Shown here: piece after piece, positions 49,568 through 57,127 of the stretch | How positions within the stretch are numbered: the first letter of the stretch is position 1 | Layout of the letters: every line of letters begins with the position of its first letter | DNA from: Aerococcus sp. HMSC062A02 | Lineage (GTDB): Bacteria; Bacillota; Bacilli; Lactobacillales; Aerococcaceae | Length of the DNA: 64,000 nucleotides | NCBI RefSeq assembly: GCF_001809535.1 | Contig: NZ_KV797907.1 | Location: 60,304 to 124,303 of the forward strand | Reading direction: 5' to 3' | Program-made: the position numbers and the translations under genes | The notes under the pieces: model-generated | Told to the model about the DNA's origin: nothing | What the model saw: the letters and a program-made list of their open reading frames with translations, nothing else | Database searches by the model: none

Positions 49568-49607
49568 AAAAGCCAACTCCTATTTTACGGAGAGTTGGCT
49601 TTCGTTT
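49568..49607. terminator. Terminator shared by convergent genes
   Basis: AAAGCCAACTCC pairs with GGAGAGTTGGCTTT around a TATTTTAC loop, followed by a T-rich run. The last codons of the minus-strand gene lie inside the stem. Confidence 0.7.
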
Positions 49608-50308
49608 TCTTCAAGCTGTTCAAGGGAAGGATCAGCCAGTCGATTGAGTTCGTCCTGGAGGGCCTGGGCCATCAGTTCTCGCTCCTTGCGAAACTTCATC
49701 CGACCAGTGAAGCGCAAGGGGCGGCCGATTTCAAATTCTTGCTTGTGCTTATTGGCGACTAGAGGGATGAATTGGATACGCTGACCATACTTTTTAAAGT
49801 AGAGCTGGTCGATGGTTAGGAAACCCTCATAGAGTTCCCCGATGCTTTGGTCGCTATTTTGATAGTCGATGTCGGGGAAGATCGCGATGGGCTGGCCGGC
49901 TTGGAGACTGGCCACGGATTCTCTGAAAGTCAGACGGATCTTCTTACTCTGCCGGTAGACAGGGATGGACCGGGCGCTCTTGAGGAAGAAGACGCTGATT
50001 CGGGCAGCAGGCCAGGCCACGCATTTGGCTAGGACTTGGGGCAGGCCAAAACGTTTATAGAAGGTGTAGGAGCTGAAGTGCTTGTAGCAGCTTTTGAATT
50101 GGGTCAGTTTGGCGAAGACCCAAGGCCGCATGAAAACTGGCGTCCAGATCATCAGACGCAGGGGGCCCTTGAGGTTCTCGTGGTGGGAAACGAAGATGGT
50201 CGGTTGATCAAGGTTCGGTAAATCTTCGCAATTAAACTGATACTTAGGCAGGAAGAGGCGGACGACACGCCTCAAAATGCGGAGACTCCAACCAAAATGT
50301 GCTGCCAT
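49580..50308 (-). CDS. PlsC-like glycerolipid acyltransferase-family protein with altered motif I
   Basis: A 242-residue membrane-associated protein. It resembles 1-acylglycerol-3-phosphate acyltransferases: an N-terminal hydrophobic region, SIPVYR (block III-like), IAIFPDIDY (FPEG-like block) and IQFIPLVANKH. The usual HX4D motif is replaced by SHHENLKGP, with Gly or Lys in place of the Asp. It may be a divergent acyltransferase or an inactive relative. The ATG at 50308 has TTAAGGAG upstream. The gene is monocistronic and convergent with the BSH-like gene. Confidence 0.65.
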   Translation of the reverse strand: MAAHFGWSLRILRRVVRLFLPKYQFNCEDLPNLDQPTIFVSHHENLKGPLRLMIWTPVFMRPWVFAKLTQFKSCYKHFSSYTFYKRFGLPQVLAKCVAWPAARISVFFLKSARSIPVYRQSKKIRLTFRESVASLQAGQPIAIFPDIDYQNSDQSIGELYEGFLTIDQLYFKKYGQRIQFIPLVANKHKQEFEIGRPLRFTGRMKFRKERELMAQALQDELNRLADPSLEQLEENESQLSVK

Positions 50309-50464
50309 CAAATCAACTCCTTAACCTAGCTAATGGTCAATTACCAAGAAAATTGGCTATCTCTTAAATAATCGTTAAGACTATTCTATCATAAGTATAG
50401 CCTAGAACCACGCATAAGCTCTTATAAGCTGGCGAAAAACCTTGCACCCAGACTTTTAATATGC

Positions 50465-50491
50465 TTAACTGGAAGAAAATTATTCTATAAT
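50465..50491 (+). promoter_or_regulatory. Candidate rlmD promoter
   Basis: TATAAT at 50486-50491 with TTAACT 15 nt upstream (50465-50470). The start codon is 24 nt downstream. Confidence 0.5.
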
Positions 50492-50514
50492 ACGCGCAAA
50501 GAAGGTGGTTGTTA

Positions 50515-51915
50515 ATGACTAAGAAAAATTATCCGACTGAACAACTGGAAGTGGAAGTAAAGGCCCTGGATGATAAAGGGATGGGCCTGGCGACTTATCG
50601 CTTTCCTGATACAGATGAAGGCAAGGGACGCAAGTTAAAGCTCCGCATCCCCAAGGCCCTGCCCGGAGACCGGCTCCTGATTAGCGTTCCCAATGCTCGG
50701 GGACGGCGCCGGGCTTGCTTAACTTATGACCGGATCCTGGAAGCTGCGCCGAGCCGAATTGGCGGCTATGAACTTGACCAGGCCCAAGTGGGTGGAGCGC
50801 CGTTAGAATTTATGGCCTATGAGGACCAATTGGCCTTTAAGCAGGCCATGGCCCAGACCTATCTAGCAGACCAAGGCTTTGATCCAGACCTTGTGGGGGA
50901 GGTCTGGGGCATGGACGATCCCTACCACTACCGCAATAAGATCGAGCTGAGCTTTTCCAAGGAAGGAGCGTTGGGATTTTTTGCCCAGGGCGACCAGTAC
51001 CAGATTGTGGACTGGCAGGACAACATCCTGGCTCCTGAAATCTTTATGCAACTCAAGGAAGAAATCCAGGCTTGGCAGAAGCATTGGGGACTAGCGGGTT
51101 ATGATAAGAAGTCCAAGCAGGGGCTCCTCCGCCAACTTCTTCTGCGCCAAGGCCAGAAGACTGGGGAAGTGATGCTGGCCTTATTCGCCAAGGAAGATAG
51201 CAGCCAGTATCCCGAAGCTGTAGCGGACCTAATCTGGCGGATGGGGGCCTACACCGATGTTAAGAGCCTGATGTGGATTAAAAATACTGAAATTGCCGAT
51301 AAGATGGGGGCTGACCAGGTGACTGTCTTAGCTGGCCGTGACTACATCCGTGATGAACTAGCCGGCTTCCACTATCGCCTCTACTTCGATACCTTCTTCC
51401 AGCCCAACCCTAGCCAGGCCCAGCGGATGATTGACCTCGTTCTTGATTGGGCAGACCTAAGCGACCAGAGCCTGGTCATCGACCTCTTCTGCGGGGTGGG
51501 GACCTTCAGCCTGCCCTTAGCCAAGCAGGCCAAGGCGTTGGCAGGTATTGAAATTGTCGACCAGTCCATCGAATCCGCCAAGCGTAATGCCCGGGAGAAT
51601 GGGATTGACAATACCTACTTCATGGCCCGCGATGCCCGGCGCGGCTTGACCGAGATTGAAGACGATTGGGGTCAAGCCGACCTCTTGCTTCTCGACCCAC
51701 CCCGCAATGGGGCAGGGGGCAAGGTCATGCGCCGGATTGGCCGCTTGGGCACCGATAAGATTATCTACGTCTCCTGCAATCCCAAGACCCTGGCCACTGA
51801 TATGGCCTGGCTCAGAGACTATGGCTATGAACTCGCTAAGATTCAACTCGTCGACCAATTTCCCCATACCCAGCATGTGGAGGCAGTGGCCTTGTTGGAG
51901 AAAGAGCATAAATAG
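50515..51915 (+). CDS. rlmD: 23S rRNA (uracil-5)-methyltransferase RlmD/RumA family
   Basis: A 466-residue TrmA/RumA-family enzyme. A TRAM domain (about 5-70) is followed by a SAM domain with DLFCGVGTFSLPLA, LLLDPPRNGAG and the catalytic VSCNPKTLATDMAWL, in which Cys forms the covalent adduct. It methylates U1939 and/or U747 of 23S rRNA; one Gram-positive enzyme (RlmCD) can do both. The ATG at 50515 follows GAAGGTGG. The Fe-S cluster Cys set of E. coli RlmD is not evident at the N-terminus. Confidence 0.9.
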   Translation: MTKKNYPTEQLEVEVKALDDKGMGLATYRFPDTDEGKGRKLKLRIPKALPGDRLLISVPNARGRRRACLTYDRILEAAPSRIGGYELDQAQVGGAPLEFMAYEDQLAFKQAMAQTYLADQGFDPDLVGEVWGMDDPYHYRNKIELSFSKEGALGFFAQGDQYQIVDWQDNILAPEIFMQLKEEIQAWQKHWGLAGYDKKSKQGLLRQLLLRQGQKTGEVMLALFAKEDSSQYPEAVADLIWRMGAYTDVKSLMWIKNTEIADKMGADQVTVLAGRDYIRDELAGFHYRLYFDTFFQPNPSQAQRMIDLVLDWADLSDQSLVIDLFCGVGTFSLPLAKQAKALAGIEIVDQSIESAKRNARENGIDNTYFMARDARRGLTEIEDDWGQADLLLLDPPRNGAGGKVMRRIGRLGTDKIIYVSCNPKTLATDMAWLRDYGYELAKIQLVDQFPHTQHVEAVALLEKEHK

Positions 51916-51992
51916 CATTACAGCGAGCTTCTTGAGAGGTTGCGACTTCTGTTGAATAATGTGTTTAAGCAATGAAGTAGGATATAGATAAG

Positions 51993-52022
51993 GAAGAAGT
52001 TCCATTGATGGAGCTTCTTTTC
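51993..52022 (+). terminator. Terminator after rlmD
   Basis: AGAAGTTCCA pairs with TGGAGCTTCT (one G-T) with a TTGA loop; TTTTC follows. Confidence 0.7.
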
Positions 52023-52087
52023 TGTTTGAGGGAGAAGCTAACTAGGCCAAAGCTTTAACTATAAGAATATAACAAAAAACTATCATA

Positions 52088-52116
52088 TTCCCTTTGCCTT
52101 CTAGCTGTTATACAAT
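52088..52116 (+). promoter_or_regulatory. Promoter of sppA
   Basis: TTCCCT (52088-52093), 17 nt, TACAAT (52111-52116), 68 nt before the start codon. Confidence 0.5.
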
Positions 52117-52183
52117 GAATCTATCCACCTCATCGCTGCAGAGAAGGGTGTGGTAAATTTTAAAGTAAAAAAGGACTGATGAC

Positions 52184-53890
52184 ATGTTTATTGTTCGCGC
52201 CTTGATCGAAGGTTTGCTAGTGGCTGTGATTTTTATTGCCTTACTAGGAATCTTGTCTGGGATCGTTTACAAGAAGCTGAAGGCTAAATCTTCACCGACT
52301 AAGGAAGTGATGACCAAGGCAGTCAGACAAGTGGTAATTGATACAGACGATTTGAAAGAAGACCAGACAAGTTCTTTGATATCCAGGGAGGCAGACGACT
52401 CGTATTATACTTTCCTAGCTAAGTTAGAAGACTTAGTGGACGATCCACAGATCGAGCGGGTCTACCTGAATGTTGACCGTATGGACTTAAGCTTAGCCCA
52501 AATTGAAGAAGTCCGTCCCTTATTCGAAGAAATGGCCAAGCACAAGGAAGTCCTTGCTTATGGCACAACTTATGACCAGCAGACTTATCAAATGGCCTTA
52601 TTAGCGCCCAAGATTTATATGTTGGATACCAATAATGCGAGCTTGTGGTTGCGGGGCTATGCTTATTATGACCTTTATCTCAAAGATTTCTTGGCTAAGT
52701 TTGGCCTTAAAATGCATGTCTTATCAATTGGAGACTATAAGCTAGCTGGTGAAGCCTACCACCATAATCAGATGAGTCCAGCGAGGCGAGAATCCCTGCA
52801 AGCCCTAGGGCACGAGTCTTTGGCCTATTTCATTGATTTGCTTAAAGAAAAGCGCGGGCTAGATATTGAGGAAGCACTCTTAGCAGGAGACCTTGTTCTG
52901 GCTAACCGCCAACAGGCCCTAGCATTGGGCTTGGTCGATGGCTACCTGGGCTACGACGACTTAGATATCCACGACTCAGAGCATACCGTTTCATTCGATA
53001 CTTATGAGTGTCTGAGCGATAAGGAAAGTCACCTTGGCCTAAAGCCGCTCAAAAAATGGACCAGTCGCTCGGCCGACCAAGACGAGCTAGCCCTTATCTG
53101 TCTCTCGGGGACGATTCAATCCAAGCCTGGCCAAAAAACACATATTTCTTACGAGAATGTTAAGAATAAGGTCGACCAGATTAAGAAGATGGACCATGTG
53201 CGCGGCCTGGTGATTCGACTTGATAGTCCAGGTGGGGAAGCCCTTGAGGCAGAGAAGATCTATCAACTATTCAAGCATTTAGACTTACCGACCTATGTCT
53301 CGATGGGCGATTATTGTGCCAGTGGGGGCTATTACATTGCTTGTGCAGGAGAGCGCTTATTCGCTAATCGAAATAGCTTAACAGGGTCGATTGGCGTGGT
53401 GGCCATGCTTCCAGAATTTACTGGGACCATAGAGAAATTAGATCTCCATCTGGAAAGCGTCAGCAAGGGGCAAGGGACCGATTTTTTGAACCCCTTCGAG
53501 CCCCTGTCTGATGAATCGAAAGACCGTTACGTTGCTAGTATGGAAGCTGTCTACGCTGAGTTTAAGGACCGGGTATCGGCTGCGCGAAAGATAGCGGCAG
53601 ACGACTTGGAGCCCTTAGCTGGCGGCCGAGTTTACCTGGGACAGCAGGCCTTCCACAAAGGCCTAGTCGATGAGATTGGCTCTCTGAATGACTGCGTGGA
53701 GGCTCTAGCTAAACACCTAGGCCTTGAAGATCCAGATCTTGTCTATATCCAAGAGAAAGTCGATAGCCGTGACCTACTCAAACAAGTAGGCGGCCCCTTG
53801 ACCTTAAACACAGTAGAAGACCTCTTGAAGGCCCAATTGCTCGAAAAGAATCCTATTCAATTCTATGAGGGGGTTCGCCGCAAAATATAG
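52184..53890 (+). CDS. sppA: Signal peptide peptidase SppA, long (two-domain) form
   Basis: A 568-residue membrane-bound S49 peptidase that degrades cleaved signal peptides. An N-terminal transmembrane helix (about 8-30) is followed by two S49 domains in tandem. The general base Lys186 sits in IGDYKLAGEA of the first domain and the nucleophile Ser380 in GDYCASGGYY of the second, an arrangement known from E. coli SppA. Most Firmicutes SppA proteins are about 330 residues with one domain. A weak AAGGAC site lies upstream of the ATG. Confidence 0.88.
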   Translation: MFIVRALIEGLLVAVIFIALLGILSGIVYKKLKAKSSPTKEVMTKAVRQVVIDTDDLKEDQTSSLISREADDSYYTFLAKLEDLVDDPQIERVYLNVDRMDLSLAQIEEVRPLFEEMAKHKEVLAYGTTYDQQTYQMALLAPKIYMLDTNNASLWLRGYAYYDLYLKDFLAKFGLKMHVLSIGDYKLAGEAYHHNQMSPARRESLQALGHESLAYFIDLLKEKRGLDIEEALLAGDLVLANRQQALALGLVDGYLGYDDLDIHDSEHTVSFDTYECLSDKESHLGLKPLKKWTSRSADQDELALICLSGTIQSKPGQKTHISYENVKNKVDQIKKMDHVRGLVIRLDSPGGEALEAEKIYQLFKHLDLPTYVSMGDYCASGGYYIACAGERLFANRNSLTGSIGVVAMLPEFTGTIEKLDLHLESVSKGQGTDFLNPFEPLSDESKDRYVASMEAVYAEFKDRVSAARKIAADDLEPLAGGRVYLGQQAFHKGLVDEIGSLNDCVEALAKHLGLEDPDLVYIQEKVDSRDLLKQVGGPLTLNTVEDLLKAQLLEKNPIQFYEGVRRKI

Positions 53891-54025
53891 TAGTAATGAT
53901 AAATAGCTTGCGCCTAAAAAGTTGACTAGAATCCCTATGTCCTCCAAAAGCGATGCAAGAAATTAAAAGACAAGTTCAAGTATTTGTTTTATCATAGGCT
54001 TAAAAGACTGATAGGAGGGGGAAAA

Positions 54026-54403
54026 ATGACCAAGCAAGTCCAAGCCTGCCAAAAGCTGTGGGCACAAAATAAGTACCTGGTATTGAGCAAGTCACAGAAG
54101 ATCTACCGAGAAATTCGAGAGTATTTAAAAAGCGACCAGCCAGAATTAGCTGTGCTGGAAGCCTATATTGAAGAGGCAAAAGCCTTGCCCGAAGACCCTG
54201 GCCAGGTCGTCAATGCCTACCAGCATGTCTGGGGCTACTTTAAAAAGTTGGCAACCGACCAAGAGAAGGTTGATTTTATGAACTTGTTGTCGGCATACCG
54301 GGAGGGGCAAGTGGAGCAGGACCAGCTGGCTGAGGCAGCGAGAAGGCTCTTAGCAAGCTATCCCAATGACTATTTAGGCCAATCCAAGTTATTGGAACAA
54401 TGA
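54026..54403 (+). CDS. DUF1722 (YbgA-family) protein
   Basis: A 125-residue protein with the DUF1722 signature: KLWAQNKYLVLSKSQKIY, NAYQHVWGYFKK and FMNLLSAYREGQ. YbgA proteins are often linked to photolyase or PhrB-type genes; no function is proven. The ATG at 54026 has TAGGAGGGGG upstream; an earlier in-frame start at 53984 lacks a site. Its TGA overlaps the ATG of a degraded reading frame that follows. Confidence 0.82.
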   Translation: MTKQVQACQKLWAQNKYLVLSKSQKIYREIREYLKSDQPELAVLEAYIEEAKALPEDPGQVVNAYQHVWGYFKKLATDQEKVDFMNLLSAYREGQVEQDQLAEAARRLLASYPNDYLGQSKLLEQ

Positions 54404-54525
54404 GTGATGTAACAGCTCGTAAGCTTTTAAGAGCTTTAGTTGATAAAGAAGTTCTTTGTTGGCATGGAAATTCAAAGCGAGATCCTAGACAATATTACAC
54501 TCTCTTAAGTGAGTGTAAACGTTGA
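54400..54525 (+). pseudogene. 41-codon remnant of a winged-helix protein C-terminus
   Basis: The frame starts in ATGA overlap with the DUF1722 stop and encodes MSDVTARKLLRALVDKEVLC followed by WHGNSKRDPRQYYTLLSECKR. The pattern TARKLLRALVDKEVL and the final QYYTL resemble the last winged helix of AlbA_2/RecG-like or Fic-associated proteins (SRPTARRYLKKLVE-type, ending PNQYYRL). At 41 codons it is far too short to be complete and looks like a deletion remnant. Base composition is lower in GC than its neighbours, consistent with decay or transfer. Confidence 0.5.
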
Positions 54526-54737
54526 AGAGTAGTTCGGAGCATCTTACAGTAATTTCCAACACTTTTAGCTAATTAAAGCACTTTCTATAGATTTGGCGTA
54601 AGTTGAAGTAATTCAGACTAGCGTAAACTTGTTGAGAGTAGTTTGTTCGAAATCATTCCTGTGTTTTAGAATTTTTCATCATCATTTTCCTGCTATCCCA
54701 GTATGATTAAGGTATTGTTTATTTCAAAGCTAAAGCT

Positions 54738-54790
54738 AAGAACGAGCATCTGACAATTCTTGTAGTGTCAGATGCTCGTTCTTGTTTGTT
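54738..54790 (+). terminator. Perfect 18-bp inverted repeat, probable terminator
   Basis: AAGAACGAGCATCTGACA (54738-54755) pairs perfectly with TGTCAGATGCTCGTTCTT (54766-54783) across a 10-nt loop, then TGTTTGTT. The stem is unusually long. The stretch from 54526 to 54737 holds no gene that I can support; two imperfect copies of GTAAAC-TTGA-GAGTAGTT lie at about 54515 and 54621. Confidence 0.65.
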
Positions 54791-54817
54791 AGAAAAAACA
54801 CCATTATCTGATAGAAT
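54789..54817 (+). promoter_or_regulatory. Candidate promoter of the BceRS-like operon
   Basis: TTAGAA (54789-54794), 17 nt, TAGAAT (54812-54817), 54 nt before the regulator start. Confidence 0.5.
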
Positions 54818-54871
54818 AAGAATGAAGGATAAGAAGATATGAAGGACTGTCAACAATTGAGGAGGTTTGAC

Positions 54872-55513
54872 ATGAATTCTCTGCTTTTAGTTGAAGATGA
54901 TCCCGTGATTGGCCAAGAGATTATTGACTTTTTGACCAAGCATGGTTTTGATGTGGGCTTGGCGAGGAATTTCACTGAAGGACAAGCAGCAGCTAGGCAA
55001 TCCTACGATCTGGCTATTCTCGATTTAAATTTGCCGGATGGGAATGGTTTTGATCTTTTGGCGCGCTTTTTAGAGAATAATATCCAAGTGATTATTACTA
55101 CTGTGGTTGCTGATGTGGATTTTATTGCGGAGGCTCTCGATGCTGGAGCGTCGGACTATCTCACTAAGCCCTTTAATTTGAATATCCTGCGGGCCCGGAT
55201 TGCGGCTTGCTTGAGGGACTTTGGGCATATGGAAGAGGACAGCGATTTAGTCCTTAAAGAAGACCAGGGGATGATTTATTATCAGGGGCAGGCGGTTGCT
55301 TTGACGGCCTTGGAATTTCGGCTCTTGGCCCATTTTATCCGCCACCGGGGCCAACTTTTGACCCGGGACCAATTGTTGGATCGCTTCTGGGATGCCCGGC
55401 AGGCTTATGTTAATGACAATACCTTGACCGCCACCATTAAGCGGATCCGCGACAAGACCTCCAAAGACCTGATTGAAACCGTCCGTGGCATCGGCTACCG
55501 CTTGAAGCTATGA
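54872..55513 (+). CDS. OmpR-family response regulator of a BceRS-like system
   Basis: A 213-residue regulator. The receiver domain has ED at 8-9, Asp51 in AILDLNLPDGNGF, Thr in ITTVVADVD and Lys in YLTKPF. The winged helix (about 125-210) contains LTALEFRLLAHFIRHRGQLL and ends RGIGYRLKL. The ATG at 54872 has TTGAGGAGG upstream; an earlier in-frame start at 54839 has none. It overlaps the kinase gene by 4 nt. By analogy with BceR it should control the ABC genes downstream. Confidence 0.9.
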   Translation: MNSLLLVEDDPVIGQEIIDFLTKHGFDVGLARNFTEGQAAARQSYDLAILDLNLPDGNGFDLLARFLENNIQVIITTVVADVDFIAEALDAGASDYLTKPFNLNILRARIAACLRDFGHMEEDSDLVLKEDQGMIYYQGQAVALTALEFRLLAHFIRHRGQLLTRDQLLDRFWDARQAYVNDNTLTATIKRIRDKTSKDLIETVRGIGYRLKL

Positions 55514-56349
55514 TTTATATATTGTGGCTTCTAAGCATACTTGCTGTAGTCTGCTGGTTGAAGTTCCGCCAGCGCCGGCGGATTCAAGAGCTGACGGATC
55601 TGATCGACCAACTCTACCAGCAAGATTATCAGATTCCCATGAAGCAGGATGATTTCTCCCAGTTGGAAGACCAGATCTATAAGTTATTTATTGAGCTGGT
55701 CGAAGAGAAAGAAAAGGTCCATCGTTTGTCCCAAAGTCAGAGTCAAAATATCGAAGACATTGCCTACCAAATTAAGACGCCGATTACGGGCATGCTCTTT
55801 GCCTTGGAAAATGATAAGACGGATCCGGCGACTTTCTCCCAGCAATTAAACCGCCTCAATGACTTGTCCAATGCTCTCTTGAAGTTGGCCAGTCTGGATA
55901 ATAACCTTGAGGGTTTCAAGCTGTCGACAGTCCACTTAAGTGAAGTGGTGGATTACGCCTTAGATATCTTAAGTGATGAGATTGAGAACCATGGAATTGT
56001 TGTCGATATCAATATAGGGGAGGCGGTTATGCTCGGCCACTTCAACTGGTTGAGCGAGGCTGTCATTAATATCCTGAAGAATGCCATCAACCAGGAAGGC
56101 ACGCATCGAATCTGGTTAACAGCGCGAGAGAACCCCATTTATCTGGAGCTGTCCATACGTGATGATGGCGGAGGGATTGCCAAAGACAAGCAAAAGAAAA
56201 TTTTTCAGCGTTTCTATAAGGATCCTGATTCTAAGGGCTTTGGGATTGGCCTCGCTATGGCCAAACGCATTGTCGAGAAACACCAGGGGCAAATTAGCTG
56301 CCGAAATACCGACCGAGGGGCAGAATTTATCCTGCAATTCTATAAGTGA
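55510..56349 (+). CDS. BceS-like small sensor kinase with His-to-Tyr change in the H box
   Basis: A 279-residue sensor with a single N-terminal transmembrane helix (about 2-17), no extracellular domain, a DHp region and an HATPase domain. The ATP-binding boxes are intact: N box (VINILKNAINQ), G1 (RDDGGGIAKD), F (FQRFYKD), G2 (GFGIGLAMAKRI). In the H box the sequence is EDIAYQIKTPITGM. The expected residue is His (as in the HQIKTP pattern of this kinase class), but Tyr86 (TAC, 55765-55767) stands in its place; CAC would be His, one base away. Unless another residue is used, it cannot autophosphorylate on His. One helix and no sensor domain fit a kinase that senses through its ABC transporter. 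Confidence 0.85.
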   Translation: MIYILWLLSILAVVCWLKFRQRRRIQELTDLIDQLYQQDYQIPMKQDDFSQLEDQIYKLFIELVEEKEKVHRLSQSQSQNIEDIAYQIKTPITGMLFALENDKTDPATFSQQLNRLNDLSNALLKLASLDNNLEGFKLSTVHLSEVVDYALDILSDEIENHGIVVDINIGEAVMLGHFNWLSEAVINILKNAINQEGTHRIWLTARENPIYLELSIRDDGGGIAKDKQKKIFQRFYKDPDSKGFGIGLAMAKRIVEKHQGQISCRNTDRGAEFILQFYK

Positions 56350-56446
56350 GGGGGAAGTAATCGCGGAGAGCATTTCTTCTCTTTTTATCCGCTTTATCAC
56401 CGACTTGTCATTTTCATCGGCTATAGTCAAACTAGGAGGAGATCTT

Positions 56447-57127
56447 ATGGAAATACTTCGCGTTGACAATTTGACTAAAATTTATGGCCAAGGAGAGAAG
56501 CAAGTCCGGGCTGTCGATGGGGTGAGTCTGTCCGTCAACCGGAGAGAGCTTATCGCCATTGTCGGGCCAAGTGGGTCGGGTAAGTCTACCCTACTCCACA
56601 TGCTTGGCGGGGTGGACCGGCCCAATGAGGGAAAGATACTCATTGAAGGGTCCGATATTGCCAGCTATTCGTCTAAGGAAATGGCCCTGTTCCGGCGGCG
56701 CAAGGTGGGGCTGATCTACCAGTTCTACAACCTCATCCCCAATCTGACCGTGGCACATAATATTAAACTGCCCTTGAAGTTAGATGGCCTCCAGGTGGAT
56801 GACTCCTTCTTTAATGATTTGGTGACTAAGCTGGGCTTATCCGATAAGTTGCAGGCCTTTCCGAGTGAGCTATCGGGAGGTCAGGAGCAGCGTGTGGCCG
56901 TGGCCCGTAGCCTGATCTACCGGCCTTCCATCATCTTAGCGGATGAACCGACCGGGAACCTGGACCGGAAGAACTCTCAGGAGATCATTGACCTCTTGAA
57001 GTACTTCAACCAGACCCTCAAGCAGACTATCTTGATCATTACCCACGATGAAAACCTGGCTCTTCAGACCCAGCGGATCATTACCATGGTCGACGGGGCT
57101 ATTGTAGGAGATGACCCCAATGAATAA
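56447..57127 (+). CDS. ABC transporter ATP-binding protein (BceA/MacB type)
   Basis: A 226-residue ATPase. It has Walker A GPSGSGKST, Q-loop [13 protein letters not shown], signature LSGGQEQRVAVARSL (Gln-Glu where Gln-Gln or Glu-Gln is usual), Walker B IILADEPTGNLD and H-loop ITHDENL. The ATG at 56447 has TAGGAGGAG upstream. The stop codon overlaps the permease start. Paired with the next gene it forms a BceAB-type exporter, probably for peptide antibiotics or lipid II-cycle intermediates. Confidence 0.93.
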   Translation: MEILRVDNLTKIYGQGEKQVRAVDGVSLSVNRRELIAIVGPSGSGKSTLLHMLGGVDRPNEGKILIEGSDIASYSSKEMALFRRRKVGLIYQFYNLIPNLTVAHNIKLPLKLDGLQVDDSFFNDLVTKLGLSDKLQAFPSELSGGQEQRVAVARSLIYRPSIILADEPTGNLDRKNSQEIIDLLKYFNQTLKQTILIITHDENLALQTQRIITMVDGAIVGDDPNE

